A DNA stretch of 64,000 nucleotides from Terriglobus saanensis SP1PR4 (GTDB taxonomy: Bacteria; Acidobacteriota; Terriglobia; Terriglobales; Acidobacteriaceae): assembly GCF_000179915.2 (NCBI RefSeq), contig NC_014963.1:992001-1056000 (forward strand), given 5' to 3'. Below the pieces are notes generated by a model. That model saw only the letters and a list, made by a program, of their open reading frames with translations. It searched no databases and was not told the origin of the DNA. The position numbers were made by a program, and so were the translations under genes. Below, piece by piece: positions 51,940 through 61,407 of this stretch (its first letter is position 1; the number at the start of each line of letters is the position of its first letter).

Positions 51940-53262
51940 TCAGGCTTCCCGAATGGGCGGCATCAAACGCAGACGCACGCGATCTACGCGCCGCGCCGTG
52001 GACGCCAGCACCTCGATGCGCAGGCCATCTTCTTCTACGACCTCGCCTGGAAGTGGGATGTGGCCGGCGATTTCGCTCACCAGGCCGCCTACCGTCGTGG
52101 CTTCGTAGTGCGTTGGAATGCGCAGTTCGGCGGTTTCGACGGTTTCTTCCGCGTTCTCTTCGGCAGGCGTCTCTTCCGCCAGGAGATCGCGCAGGCGAGC
52201 GACATCAAAGCTGCCCGGAAGGATGTAGACGCCGCTCTCTTCACGCAGAGGAGCGTCGGGATCGATCACGTTCTCCTCATGCTCGTCGGCAATCGAGCCA
52301 ACGATGGCCTCGATCAGGTCCTCAATCGTGACTAGCCCAGCGACGGAACCGTACTCGTCGATCACGATGGACATGTGCTGCTTCGCGCGCTGCATCTCGC
52401 GCAGCAGTTCGTTCACGCGCTTCTGTTCCGGCACATAGGCCGCCGCATGCTGAATCTCGCGCAGATTGCGGTGCGTGGCTTCGGTGTCAGGAATCTGCAG
52501 AATATCGTGAGCAAACGCGATGCCCGTAATGTTGTCTACCGTTCCGGAGTACACCGGAACCCGCGAATAGGCGTGGACCTGAAGCTGCTCCGTGAACTCA
52601 GCTACCGTCATCGACTCCGGCACGGCGTACATCTCCGGTCGTGGCGTCATGACGTCCAGCACAACCATGTCGCCAAACTCCACGACGGAGCGCACCAGGG
52701 CGCGGTCACTCTGTTCGAGAATGCCTTCTTCTTCACCCGCTTCGAGCAGAGCGTCCACGCCCTCGGAGGGGTGTTCCTCTTCCTCTTCTTCATTGGGTTC
52801 CGCCAACGAAGCGATGGACCACAGAAGACTCAGCATCAGCGTGACGGGCAGCATGATGTAGAAGAGCGTCTGGAAGAGGAACCGCATCTTCGCAGCCCAA
52901 AGGCCCTTCGTACGCGCAAAGAAGACCTGCGGCAACATCCGGTCGAACAGGATAATGACCAGCACCAGCTCAAAGGCGGTCTCTCCCACATTGCCCCATG
53001 TGTAACCTTTGGCGGCAAGCTTCACACCGAAGATCAAGGCAATCGCCGCCAGAGCGCTCTGCCGCAGAATGGAAGCGGACAGTGCGGACGACTCGCGTGA
53101 AAGCTTCAGCTTGGGCTCGACCAGCCGCGTCCAGGCATCGAGATTCTCCTGGTATTCGCGGGCCAGAAATTTGCCCATCTCGGAGTACACACGGTCGGCA
53201 TACGCTGCCAGGGACAATACTCCCAGAAGAATGACGAGGAACAGCATCAGAGGGCCGTTCAC
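51940..53262 (-). CDS. HlyC/CorC-family protein with CBS domains
   Basis: A 440-residue membrane-bound protein. The N-terminal 150 residues hold three or four helices in a shortened or divergent CNNM-like domain; an acidic stretch (EEEEEEH) follows near residue 160. A CBS pair (about residues 205-325; DVMTPRPEMYAVPE and SIVIDEYGSVAGLVTIEDLIEAIVG) and a C-terminal CorC/HlyC domain (about 350-435) follow. Relatives affect magnesium or cobalt transport; this one may be regulatory. Its start overlaps the ybeY stop by 4 bases. In many bacteria this family sits next to ybeY, as here. Confidence 0.88.
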   Translation of the reverse strand: MNGPLMLFLVILLGVLSLAAYADRVYSEMGKFLAREYQENLDAWTRLVEPKLKLSRESSALSASILRQSALAAIALIFGVKLAAKGYTWGNVGETAFELVLVIILFDRMLPQVFFARTKGLWAAKMRFLFQTLFYIMLPVTLMLSLLWSIASLAEPNEEEEEEHPSEGVDALLEAGEEEGILEQSDRALVRSVVEFGDMVVLDVMTPRPEMYAVPESMTVAEFTEQLQVHAYSRVPVYSGTVDNITGIAFAHDILQIPDTEATHRNLREIQHAAAYVPEQKRVNELLREMQRAKQHMSIVIDEYGSVAGLVTIEDLIEAIVGSIADEHEENVIDPDAPLREESGVYILPGSFDVARLRDLLAEETPAEENAEETVETAELRIPTHYEATTVGGLVSEIAGHIPLPGEVVEEDGLRIEVLASTARRVDRVRLRLMPPIREA

Positions 53263-53729
53263 GCGGACACCCGCTTCTTACTGGCCTTTGGCCGAGTCAC
53301 GCGCTCAATCAGCGATCCCGGAAGTTCAAGCTTCGTCCTCAACTCCAACTCTTTCGCCGCCATCTCGCCCTTGTCTATCTCGTGATCCAGCCCGGCAAGA
53401 TGCAGCAGACCATGCAGCGTCAGCACTCTCACCTCGTCGTAGAGCGTGTGTCCAAAGCTCTCTGCCTGCTTCTCCGCGGTATCGAGCGAGATCGCCAGAT
53501 CGCCTGCAATCTCGTCCGAACCTTCGCCTGCCGGAAACGACAGAACATCGGTAGCCTTGTTCTTCTTCCGGAAAGTTCGGTTCAGGTCCTTCACGCGCGC
53601 ATCGTCCGCCAGCAGAACCGTGACGTCGCCCGTGAGCCCCACGAGCCGTTTTGCTCGGGTCAAAAAGCGCCGCAGCTCCGGCAGGCGGAGCGCAGAAGAG
53701 GTGTAGCCAGCGTGTTCTAAAACGATCAA
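53259..53729 (-). CDS. ybeY: Endoribonuclease YbeY
   Basis: A 156-residue zinc-dependent RNase involved in 16S rRNA 3'-end maturation and ribosome quality control. The zinc motif HGLLHLAGLDH (H3xH5xH) lies at about residues 105-115. The NRTFRKKNKATDVLSFPAG segment is a family signature. It is 88 bases after phoH, from which it is separated by a strong hairpin. It overlaps the downstream gene in ATGA. Confidence 0.95.
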   Translation of the reverse strand: MIVLEHAGYTSSALRLPELRRFLTRAKRLVGLTGDVTVLLADDARVKDLNRTFRKKNKATDVLSFPAGEGSDEIAGDLAISLDTAEKQAESFGHTLYDEVRVLTLHGLLHLAGLDHEIDKGEMAAKELELRTKLELPGSLIERVTRPKASKKRVSA

Positions 53730-53744
53730 TGCTTGTCTTCCTCA

Positions 53745-53784
53745 AGAAAAAACACGGAGAAGGCGAATTCGCCCTCTCCGTGTT
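53745..53784 (-). terminator. Terminator-like hairpin between phoH and ybeY
   Basis: A 34-base inverted repeat (arm AACACGGAGAAGGCGAA, one mismatch; 53751-53784) followed on the minus strand by six T. It ends about 15 bases before the ybeY start. It would terminate most phoH transcripts unless bypassed. Confidence 0.75.
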
Positions 53785-53817
53785 GATGCTATCCCAGAGC
53801 TGTTTCGATGCAACGGT

Positions 53818-54855
53818 TTACTGCGTTTTTTGCACCGTGGGACGAACGCCCGGAGCGGCAGGCATCGTAGCCTCTTCGCCCAGAGTGAGTGGAAGCTGCT
53901 GCTGCGCCCGTCCGTACGAGTCGTACGCACGCACGATCCGCTGCACCAGGTGATGCCGGACGACGTCCGCATCCTCGAAGTGGCAGAAGCGAATTCCCTC
54001 TACGCCATCGAGCACATGCAGAGCTTCCAGCAGACCGGAGCGCTTTGGGTTCGGCAGATCGATCTGCGTCAGATCGCCTGTGATGACAGCTTTGGAGTTG
54101 TTGCCGAGACGGGTGACGAACATCTTCATCTGCTCGTTTGTCGTGTTCTGCGCCTCGTCCATGATGATGAAGGCGTCGCTAAGCGTGCGGCCACGCATAA
54201 AGGCAAGTGGAGCCACCTCGATGACGCCCTTCTCCAGCATCTTGTCGACCTTGTCCTTCTCCAGCAGGTCATAGAGCGCGTCATACAGCGGACGGAGATA
54301 GGGATCGACCTTTTCCTGCAACGATCCCGGAAGGAACCCGAGACGTTCGCCCGCTTCGACTGCGGGACGTACCAGGATGATGCGTGAGACCTTCTTCGCT
54401 AGAAGCGCAGAGGCCGCCATCGCTACCGCGAGGTAGGTCTTACCGGTTCCGGCAGGGCCGATGCCGAAGGTCATATCTGCTTGCTCGATGGCCTCTACAT
54501 ATTTTTTCTGATTAGGGGAGCGCGGATTCACCATCCGCTTGATGCCCACCGCGGAACGCTGCCGTCCGCTGTCGATCAGCGTGCGCAGCGTTGCCGTAGG
54601 ATCGGCGACGACCAGCTTGATCAGTGCGTGGAGTTCACCATTCTGCAGCAGAACGCCCGCCCGCTGCAGGTGGTCAAAATCGGCGAAGATCTGATGCGTT
54701 CGATTCACGGCTTCTTCCGGGCCGGAGAGCAGAATCGAATCGGAACGGAGATCAATGCTGACGTGCAGCGAGTCTTCGATAAGTCTGAGGTTCTCGTCGC
54801 GGTTGCCGAAAAGGTTCTCGACGTGGGGCGTGATCTCGATCGCTTTTTTGACCAA
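53818..54855 (-). CDS. phoH: PhoH-family ATPase
   Basis: A 345-residue protein with an N-terminal KH-like region and a C-terminal P-loop domain (about residues 110-320). Walker A is GPAGTGKT and Walker B FIIMDEAQNTT. LVRPAVEAGERLGFLPG and GDLTQIDLP are conserved family segments. PhoH-like proteins are linked to RNA handling, and the neighbours ybeY and era support this. The frame starts with TTG at 54855, two codons after a stop, with GGAGG 11 bases upstream, so no ATG start is possible without losing the conserved N-terminus. Confidence 0.93.
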   Translation of the reverse strand: MVKKAIEITPHVENLFGNRDENLRLIEDSLHVSIDLRSDSILLSGPEEAVNRTHQIFADFDHLQRAGVLLQNGELHALIKLVVADPTATLRTLIDSGRQRSAVGIKRMVNPRSPNQKKYVEAIEQADMTFGIGPAGTGKTYLAVAMAASALLAKKVSRIILVRPAVEAGERLGFLPGSLQEKVDPYLRPLYDALYDLLEKDKVDKMLEKGVIEVAPLAFMRGRTLSDAFIIMDEAQNTTNEQMKMFVTRLGNNSKAVITGDLTQIDLPNPKRSGLLEALHVLDGVEGIRFCHFEDADVVRHHLVQRIVRAYDSYGRAQQQLPLTLGEEATMPAAPGVRPTVQKTQ

Positions 54856-55129
54856 TGCGGGCTATGCCTCCGTGTGGGGTTGGGAGTTGCTATGGAATTG
54901 GATGCGGGAGCTATGGGCGCAGAACTCACCCATGCAGGTGGGACGAACCGGATTGGCGAGATATGCCAAAGAGTGTGGGCCAATTGCGCAAAGAATATCC
55001 CCACCCCGCGCAACAGTCAAGCACCGAAATTGGGGCATTCATCCGAAGAAAAAAACGCGCTCCGGCAGTCAAATTCTGTAATTTCGCATCCCACGACTGC
55101 ACCCGATCTCTACTACTCTCGGAGGAACC

Positions 55130-55390
55130 ATGAACCACGGCATCATTATGACCATCATCATCGGCTTTGTGATTGGCGTCATCGCCAAGCTCATCATGCC
55201 CGGTAAGGATCCCGCTGGCTTCATCATCACGGTCCTCATCGGCATCGCTGGAAGCTTTTTCGGCACATTCCTTGGTCGCGCTATCGGTCATTACCAGGAC
55301 GGCCAGAGTGCAGGATTTCTGATGTCGCTTCTTGGCGCATGCATCCTGCTCGGGATCTATCACCTGATCACGCGAAGTCGAACTGTCTGA
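55130..55390 (+). CDS. GlsB/YeaQ/YmgE-family membrane protein
   Basis: An 86-residue protein with three helices and conserved glycines: IGFVIGVIAKLIMPGKDPAGF, VLIGIAGSFFGTFLGRAIG. It belongs to the transglycosylase-associated/GlsB family, small inner-membrane proteins induced by stress; the role is unclear. A GGAGG lies just upstream of the ATG. It is divergent from phoH. Confidence 0.88.
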   Translation: MNHGIIMTIIIGFVIGVIAKLIMPGKDPAGFIITVLIGIAGSFFGTFLGRAIGHYQDGQSAGFLMSLLGACILLGIYHLITRSRTV

Positions 55391-55404
55391 CACTTTTCTG
55401 CAAG

Positions 55405-55440
55405 CAAAAAATTGAGGCTGGAGCATTTCGCTCCAGCCTC
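55405..55440 (-). terminator. Bidirectional terminator between glsB-like gene and Oar receptor
   Basis: An 11-bp stem (55414-55424 with 55430-55440; arm GAGGCTGGAGC) and a 5-base loop. On the minus strand a run of T follows directly (complement of AAAAAATT at 55405-55413), so it should terminate the receptor transcript; on the plus strand the T run is weak. Confidence 0.8.
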
Positions 55441-55465
55441 TTCTGTTGCGGTGAGCAGAACCGCT

Positions 55466-58400
55466 TTAGAAAGCCAATTTCACAGCAAGCTGAATCTGAC
55501 GGTTGGTTCCGATACCGATCTGGTTGGAGACCGTGCTGGTCTCTGTTCCCAGGTTCGTACCCGCCGTTGCCGTGGAGAACGGCGTACCCGGCTGGAGCGT
55601 GTTCGTCAAAGTCGTGCTGGATGGGATGGATTGAGCCAGGCGGATATTGCCCGGGTTCGCATAGTTGGCATGATTGAGCACGTTGTACGCATCGGCATGG
55701 AACTCAAGTCCGACACGCTCTGTGAACTGGACACGCTTGGTCAGGGTGAGATCAAGCTGTGCAAGGTTCGGTCCGCTCAAATCGTTGCGGCGAGCGTTGC
55801 CAAACGTTCCCGGAGCTGGCGTGCTGAACGCTGCCGGATTCAGGAACTGCTTGCCACTCTTCAGGTAGGGGTTGACGCCCGGAACGATGTTAGGACGGCG
55901 GATGTTACGTGTATTGCCGCCTCCCGGAACGTTGACGACTGCAGTCGTCTGCACGACGCCACCGACAACGATTGGGGATGAGAACGTCTGTCCCGCATAC
56001 GCCGTTCCTGCATTGCCTACGTAGGCCAGATCAGGACGTGTAATCAGAACATCCATCGGTACGCCTGAGCGGAAGTTTACGATTCCGCCCATCTGCCATC
56101 CGCCCGCAATCACGTTCATGGGCCCCGTGAGGTTGAACGTTCTGCCCTTACCGAAAGGAAGGTCATAGAGCGTTGTGAGGTTCAGTGTGTGGCGAATGTC
56201 GAACGTTCCGCGACCATACTCCGAGCTCGAACCGTAGATTGGAATCGGAAGCTGCGAGGTCGTCGCTTCGTTCGATCCCGAAGACGTTCCCAGTTCGTGT
56301 GCCCAGGTGTACTGCGCTCCAAACGACACGCCCGAAGTGAAGCGGCGCTGCAGCGTGCTTTGCAGACCGTGGTACTGGTCCGTTCCGCCGGAGGTCTTGT
56401 AATCAATTTCGGCAAAGCGTCCGCCGAACTGGCGAACTGCCGTACCTGCGCCGGTGGTCGGGTTCTGCGCTACACCCGTAATCAGGTTGGTGATGGAACG
56501 AAGGAACAGGTTGCGTCCCGTAGATCCCACATACCCGATCATCAGGGCGAACTGTCCGGGAAGCTGCTGCTGAATGGAGGCCGTGTACGTCGTCACACGC
56601 TCAGGCACCTTGTACTGAGGAGCAAAAGCGCGTGGCTGATATCCCAGAGTCGTGCTGTTGATGTCGTACGTTGCGTACACATCGTTCGCGGGACTGATAG
56701 GGTAGGTTTTTCCAGTGGAAGCCGCAGTGCCGAACGTTTTGGTGACACGGTCATTGGCTTCCGGCTGGATCTGATCTTCCGTCTGTCCGGGGCCGTAGTA
56801 GATGCCGCCGCCGAGGCGGATGACAGTCTGGTTGTGCAGGGCCTGAGGGGCCCATACCAAGCCAACACGTGGACCGTAGTTGTTCGTCGAAGACTTGTAC
56901 CAGTCGCCGGCATCCTTCGGAATGATGTTTCCAGTGGTCATGTCGAAGACGACGTTCTTGTTGCGCGTCTCGTGCAGGGGAGAGAAGTACTCGTAGCGAA
57001 GACCGTAGCTCAGCGTCAGGCTAGGCGTGACCTTCCACTCATCCTGCGCATAGCCGATGTAGTAGTTCTGCTTCACATACGCATTGCCGCTCAGGCCAGT
57101 GAACGGGCTGAGATCGCTCAGATCGCCGTAGAACTGGATCTGGCTGGTCAGGTTGTTGGTGAAGTCCGCCACACTCGCGTAGGTGTACGTCGTTCCACCA
57201 AGCTGGTTGTTGTAAAGACCCAGAGGACGAATCTCAACGCCGAACTTCAGGTTGTGCGCTCCGCGTACCAGGGAGAGGTTGTCGATGTAGTTGTAGCTCT
57301 GTCCGGTATAGGGTGCGCCGATGCCGTTGAAGGAGCTGGAAAGGCTGATCAGCGAACCCACGTTGGTAAGACCGGCAACCGCGATACGTGCGCGGCTAAG
57401 GTCTGCATTGGGCGACGCTCCGGGAGTTCCCGTTACGCGCATCTTGATGCCGTTGTAACCGAACTTCGTTTCGTTGAAGACGCGCGGTCCCCATACCTGG
57501 TTCAGAGCAATTACGCCGTTCTGCGGGACTTCCACCTGGCCGAAGCGGCTCAGCGAGATGTCCTGCGTCTGGTAAGAGGTGCCCTGATCGCGGTGGTAGC
57601 GCGCGTACATCTGGAAGCGATCGCTGAGGTGATAATCCAGGCGGAACATACCGAAGTCTTCCTGGATGCGATTCGGACCGACGACCGTCACGCTGGTCGA
57701 CAATGATCCACCAGTGACCAGCGGAGTCGGATCATTCGGAAACGCTGCGAGGAGAGGAAGGGCCGTGGAAGTCGGTTTGACGAGCGAGCGTGCATAGTTG
57801 CTGAGAGTCGCTGCGGTATACGGTGTGACGTAGACCTGACGCAGACCTTCATAGGTACCGAAGAAGAAGAGCTTGTCGTTCAGAAGCGGTCCACCGATCG
57901 ATCCGCCAAAGTTGTTCAGGCGGAACTTCGGAGAGTTGCCCGCGACGTTGCGGCGGTTGAAGGCGTTGCGCGCGTCGAAGAAGTCGTTGCGGACATACTC
58001 AAACGCATCGCCGTGCAGTTTGTTGGTTCCTGACTTGGTCAGAAAGCTGATCTGTCCGCCGGTACCCGTTCCCATCTCCGCGGGGTAGTTGGAGGAGTCC
58101 ACGCGGAACTCCTGGATCGCTTCCATCGACTGCTGCAGACGGAAGACAGAGGTAAGTTCGCCGTTCAGATTGCCTGGAGACGTATCGATGATGCCGGTGT
58201 TTTCGATACCGTCCACGCGGATGATGTTCTGCTCCACCGAACGTCCGGAGAAGTGAATGTTGTCAAAGGTTCCTGAACCCGCGTTGGTCGCACCGGGTAC
58301 TAGCAAATAAAGCTGCGAGATCTGGCGTCCGTTGATCGGAAGGTTCGCCACTTCGCGCTGGGTGACGTTGCCACCGATACGCGCGGAGGAGGTGTCCAGC

Positions 58401-58789
58401 GCAACGGCCTGTGCCGAAACCTCGACGACCGTGCTGCTGCCGCTGACGGCAAGCTGAGGTGTCCAGACGAACTCCTGGCTCAGGGAGAGTGTCTGCGCCG
58501 GAAGGATCGTGTCCGCAAAGCCCTCGTGCGAGGCGCGCAGGCTGTACTCCGACGGTGGCAGCGAGAAGAACACAAAGTGCCCTTCCGCGTCGCTCGTCGT
58601 CGTACGGTCAATGCCCGTTGCCTTGCTGTGGACTGTGAGAGTGGTGTTGGAAATGGCCGCACCGGTAGTGTCTGTGACTATGCCGGTAATGCGAGCTGTC
58701 GTGGTTTGAGTATGGGCAGTTGCCGAGGCCGCAAGGAACAAAACGCAGGCCATTCGGGCGAACAGGTGAAACAGCTTGATTGGACGCAT
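55466..58789 (-). CDS. Oar-like TonB-dependent receptor
   Basis: A 1107-residue outer-membrane receptor with a signal peptide (about 1-27). It has an N-terminal carboxypeptidase-regulatory domain (about 30-115; ARITGIVTDTTGAAISNTTLTV), a plug domain (about 135-240; ANLPINGRQISQLYLLVPGA and QNIIRVDGIENT) and a 22-strand-type barrel ending in KLAF. The size and the many Asn/Tyr/Gly-rich loops are typical of acidobacterial Oar proteins that probably bind large ligands. It differs from the receptor at 22165 in length and loop sequences. No neighbouring enzyme hints at its substrate. An 18-bp palindrome lies 29 bases upstream of its start. Confidence 0.9.
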   Translation of the reverse strand: MRPIKLFHLFARMACVLFLAASATAHTQTTTARITGIVTDTTGAAISNTTLTVHSKATGIDRTTTSDAEGHFVFFSLPPSEYSLRASHEGFADTILPAQTLSLSQEFVWTPQLAVSGSSTVVEVSAQAVALDTSSARIGGNVTQREVANLPINGRQISQLYLLVPGATNAGSGTFDNIHFSGRSVEQNIIRVDGIENTGIIDTSPGNLNGELTSVFRLQQSMEAIQEFRVDSSNYPAEMGTGTGGQISFLTKSGTNKLHGDAFEYVRNDFFDARNAFNRRNVAGNSPKFRLNNFGGSIGGPLLNDKLFFFGTYEGLRQVYVTPYTAATLSNYARSLVKPTSTALPLLAAFPNDPTPLVTGGSLSTSVTVVGPNRIQEDFGMFRLDYHLSDRFQMYARYHRDQGTSYQTQDISLSRFGQVEVPQNGVIALNQVWGPRVFNETKFGYNGIKMRVTGTPGASPNADLSRARIAVAGLTNVGSLISLSSSFNGIGAPYTGQSYNYIDNLSLVRGAHNLKFGVEIRPLGLYNNQLGGTTYTYASVADFTNNLTSQIQFYGDLSDLSPFTGLSGNAYVKQNYYIGYAQDEWKVTPSLTLSYGLRYEYFSPLHETRNKNVVFDMTTGNIIPKDAGDWYKSSTNNYGPRVGLVWAPQALHNQTVIRLGGGIYYGPGQTEDQIQPEANDRVTKTFGTAASTGKTYPISPANDVYATYDINSTTLGYQPRAFAPQYKVPERVTTYTASIQQQLPGQFALMIGYVGSTGRNLFLRSITNLITGVAQNPTTGAGTAVRQFGGRFAEIDYKTSGGTDQYHGLQSTLQRRFTSGVSFGAQYTWAHELGTSSGSNEATTSQLPIPIYGSSSEYGRGTFDIRHTLNLTTLYDLPFGKGRTFNLTGPMNVIAGGWQMGGIVNFRSGVPMDVLITRPDLAYVGNAGTAYAGQTFSSPIVVGGVVQTTAVVNVPGGGNTRNIRRPNIVPGVNPYLKSGKQFLNPAAFSTPAPGTFGNARRNDLSGPNLAQLDLTLTKRVQFTERVGLEFHADAYNVLNHANYANPGNIRLAQSIPSSTTLTNTLQPGTPFSTATAGTNLGTETSTVSNQIGIGTNRQIQLAVKLAF

Positions 58790-58817
58790 AAGCTGAATAT
58801 AGAAAGTAAACCTGCTG

Positions 58818-58835
58818 ATAAAGTAATTACTTTAT
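58818..58835. promoter_or_regulatory. Perfect 18-bp palindrome upstream of the Oar receptor
   Basis: ATAAAGTAATTACTTTAT, perfectly symmetric, beginning 29 bases upstream of the receptor start, in an AT-rich patch between this gene and rpsT. It could be an operator for a dimeric regulator, or contribute to either promoter. Confidence 0.45.
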
Positions 58836-58919
58836 TAATTTATGATGAAAATTATTGCTTTTCGGGAATGCCGGACGTCAATAGCAAGCCTGTATTCAGA
58901 ATTCAATCCTTCGGAATCA

Positions 58920-58946
58920 TTGACGCAAACTGCCGGTTCTTATACC
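58920..58946 (+). promoter_or_regulatory. Possible promoter of rpsT
   Basis: TTGACG at 58920-58925 and TATACC at 58941-58946 with a 15-base spacer, about 135 bases before the rpsT start. The spacer is short, so this is tentative. Confidence 0.3.
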
Positions 58947-59081
58947 CTCGAAGGTGGCAGGGAATGCGGCGATCGCGATTTTGAGAGCGATTCTCCTCCG
59001 ATTGAGGTCTGGCGTCTTCATCACAGCCGGCTGCAAACCCCAAATTTCCCCGCATATGCGGTTGAACAGAGAGAGTTTCTA

Positions 59082-59357
59082 ATGGCAAATCATGTTTCTT
59101 CCTTGAAGCGCGCCCGCCAGACCGTGGCGAAGACCGCAGTGAACCGCGCCAACCGCACCAAGCTGCGCGGCATCCTCCGCCAGATGCGCGAATCCCTCGT
59201 TGCTGGCGATGCAAAGTCTGCGGCTGAGCAGTACCGCTCCACAGTCTCTGTGCTCGACAAGAGCGTGCAGAAGGGCGTTCTTCACGCCAATACCGCTTCC
59301 CGTTATAAGAGCCGCCTCAATGCCCGTCTGAAGACGCTGGCGACCAAGGCCGCTTAA
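59082..59357 (+). CDS. rpsT: 30S ribosomal protein S20
   Basis: A 91-residue, basic, helical protein that binds 16S rRNA early in assembly. The sequence [17 protein letters not shown] and the [13 protein letters not shown] and [15 protein letters not shown] segments are typical. The ATG at 59082 fits the family length; AGAGAG lies about eight bases upstream. It is transcribed alone, with a leader of more than 100 bases and its own terminator. Confidence 0.97.
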   Translation: MANHVSSLKRARQTVAKTAVNRANRTKLRGILRQMRESLVAGDAKSAAEQYRSTVSVLDKSVQKGVLHANTASRYKSRLNARLKTLATKAA

Positions 59358-59379
59358 CCAACATCGTTTTGTTATCAAG

Positions 59380-59410
59380 CGAGGCGCCCACAATCGGGCG
59401 CCTCGTTTTT
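59380..59410 (+). terminator. Rho-independent terminator of rpsT
   Basis: A 10-bp stem (59380-59389 with 59396-59405; arm CGAGGCGCCC) followed by five T (59406-59410), 22 bases after the stop codon. Confidence 0.88.
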
Positions 59411-59441
59411 CTTGCGCTCCACGCCGTACACTTCTCTCAGG

Positions 59442-61403
59442 ATGCCCCTCTCCGATCTCGATAGCCGCGCTGCGCGTGGCGAAGACAAAGTCTCCACCGT
59501 CAAGCTTCACGCGGTGCAGTATGTCATCGCCCTCATCGTCCTGATTCTGATGACAGGGCTGTGGCGTCTCCAGGTCTTGGGAGCCAGTAATTACCGCGTG
59601 CTCGCGGAAGCCAATCGTGTCCGCAAGGTTCCCATTCTTGCCCCGCGTGGAAAGATCTTCGACCGCGAAGGCCGTCTGCTCGTCGACAACTACTCTTCTG
59701 TCGCGGCCTATCTTCTGCGCGAGCAGATGCAGAACCCCGAGACCGATCTGCCCATGATCTCCGTGGGCCTCAATATCCCCATCGAACAGCTCCAATACAC
59801 GCTGCGCAAATACAAACTCGCCCCCAAGTATCAGCCCATCCCGCTCAAACAGGACATCACACCGGACGAGCAGGCTTTCATTGAGGCCCATCGCAACGAG
59901 CTTCCCGAACTGGAGACCATCGAAGAGCAGCGTCGTCTTTACCCGCGCGACGGCTTCGCCTCCCATCTCATCGGTTACGTCGGTGAGGTCAGCGAACAGA
60001 TGCTCAACCAGGAGCGCTACGCTCTGTACTCGCCCGGCGACGTCGTCGGAAAATCCGGTGTGGAACAGAGCTACGACGCCCTTCTGCGCGGTGTCGACGG
60101 CTCCCGCGATGTCATCGTCAACTCGCATGGCCGCGAACTTGGACGTCTTGGGGAAGAACTCGCCAAGCCCGGTCAGGACATTCGCCTCACGATCGACCTC
60201 GATCTGCAGATGGCGGCGGAGAAGGCGCTTGAAGGCAAGAACGGCGCGATCGTCGCGATGGACCCGCACACCGGCGAGATCCTCGCCATGGTCTCTCGCC
60301 CCAACTTCGATCCCAACCAGTTCGCCGTCCGCCTGACGCGCAACTACTGGAACCAGCTCCTCACCGACCCGGAACATCCGTTGCTGAACAAAGCGATTCA
60401 GGCGCAGCTCGCTCCCGGTTCTACCTTCAAGATCATCATGTCCGTAGCCGGTCTTGAAGAGGGTACGGCGCAGGACCTGAAGGTGAACTGCACCGGAGGC
60501 GCGGACTTCTACGGACACTTCTTCAAGTGCGACGCACGCCACGGCGGTGTGAACATCTATAACGCCATTCCTTTGTCCTGCGACATCTTCTACTACACCC
60601 TCGCGCAAAAACTCGGCATCGACACGATCGCGAAGTATGCTACCGAACTGGGCCTTTCGCAGCGCACCGGGATCGACCTCCCCGAAGAGGCGAGCGGCAC
60701 CATGCCCAGCACCAAGTGGAAGATGAAGAACTTCCACGACAAGTGGTATGCCGGTGAGACCATCTCCGTCGGCATCGGACAGGGTGCGGTGGCTGCGACG
60801 CCAATTCAGATGGCCCGTGCGCTCTCCGGTGTGGCCAGTGGTGGAGCCCTCGTTCGGCCACATGTGCTCTCAATGGATCAGATTCCTGAATCAATGAGGC
60901 AGGCCTACGTGGAAGCCTTCCCCGGCAGCGGCGAGAAAAAAGTGTCGATGCGTGCCGAGAACTGGCAGATCATCTCCGACGCCATGGCTGAGACTATGAA
61001 TACCGGAACCGCTTCCCTGGCTCATCTCGACGGGGTAGATTTTGCGGGGAAGACTGGAACAGCACAGGTCATGAGTCATGATGCCCTTGCACGTTCCGGT
61101 GGTGGCAAGAAGACGCAACCCAACGCCTGGTTCGTCGGCATGGTGCCGCGCCGGAATCCCGACATCGTGGTGGCCGCGCTCATTGAAAACGGCGAATGGG
61201 GAAAATATTCCGCCAAACTCGCCGCACAGGTCATCACAGCCTTTATCGATAAGCAGCGCAAGAAGGACAACAACCTTCGCGTCGCCGAAGTGAAGCCGAA
61301 GCCCACGGAAGAAACTCCCGCCAAGCCGGAGCAGAAGCCGGAACAGGCGCCTTCGGCAGCCGTTCCGGAAAAGCCGCGCAGCATCTCGGGAGCAGGAAAC
61401 TAG
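59442..61403 (+). CDS. mrdA: Penicillin-binding protein 2
   Basis: A 653-residue class B transpeptidase of the elongasome. It has one N-terminal helix (about residues 25-45), a dimerisation/pedestal domain (about 55-220) with RVRKVPILAPRGKIFDREGR, and the transpeptidase domain. The catalytic serine is S327 in APGSTFK, the second motif SCD, and the KTG motif FAGKTGTAQV near residue 540. The last 45 residues are Lys/Pro/Glu-rich. I prefer the ATG at 59442 to a TTG at 59412, which overlaps the rpsT terminator. It is 4 bases before rodA. Confidence 0.95.
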   Translation: MPLSDLDSRAARGEDKVSTVKLHAVQYVIALIVLILMTGLWRLQVLGASNYRVLAEANRVRKVPILAPRGKIFDREGRLLVDNYSSVAAYLLREQMQNPETDLPMISVGLNIPIEQLQYTLRKYKLAPKYQPIPLKQDITPDEQAFIEAHRNELPELETIEEQRRLYPRDGFASHLIGYVGEVSEQMLNQERYALYSPGDVVGKSGVEQSYDALLRGVDGSRDVIVNSHGRELGRLGEELAKPGQDIRLTIDLDLQMAAEKALEGKNGAIVAMDPHTGEILAMVSRPNFDPNQFAVRLTRNYWNQLLTDPEHPLLNKAIQAQLAPGSTFKIIMSVAGLEEGTAQDLKVNCTGGADFYGHFFKCDARHGGVNIYNAIPLSCDIFYYTLAQKLGIDTIAKYATELGLSQRTGIDLPEEASGTMPSTKWKMKNFHDKWYAGETISVGIGQGAVAATPIQMARALSGVASGGALVRPHVLSMDQIPESMRQAYVEAFPGSGEKKVSMRAENWQIISDAMAETMNTGTASLAHLDGVDFAGKTGTAQVMSHDALARSGGGKKTQPNAWFVGMVPRRNPDIVVAALIENGEWGKYSAKLAAQVITAFIDKQRKKDNNLRVAEVKPKPTEETPAKPEQKPEQAPSAAVPEKPRSISGAGN

Positions 61404-61407
61404 GTCC

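Noticed and set aside
59079-60863. A 594-codon minus-strand frame opposite rpsT and mrdA
   Set aside because: It overlaps two certain genes and their terminator and has no motif of its own.
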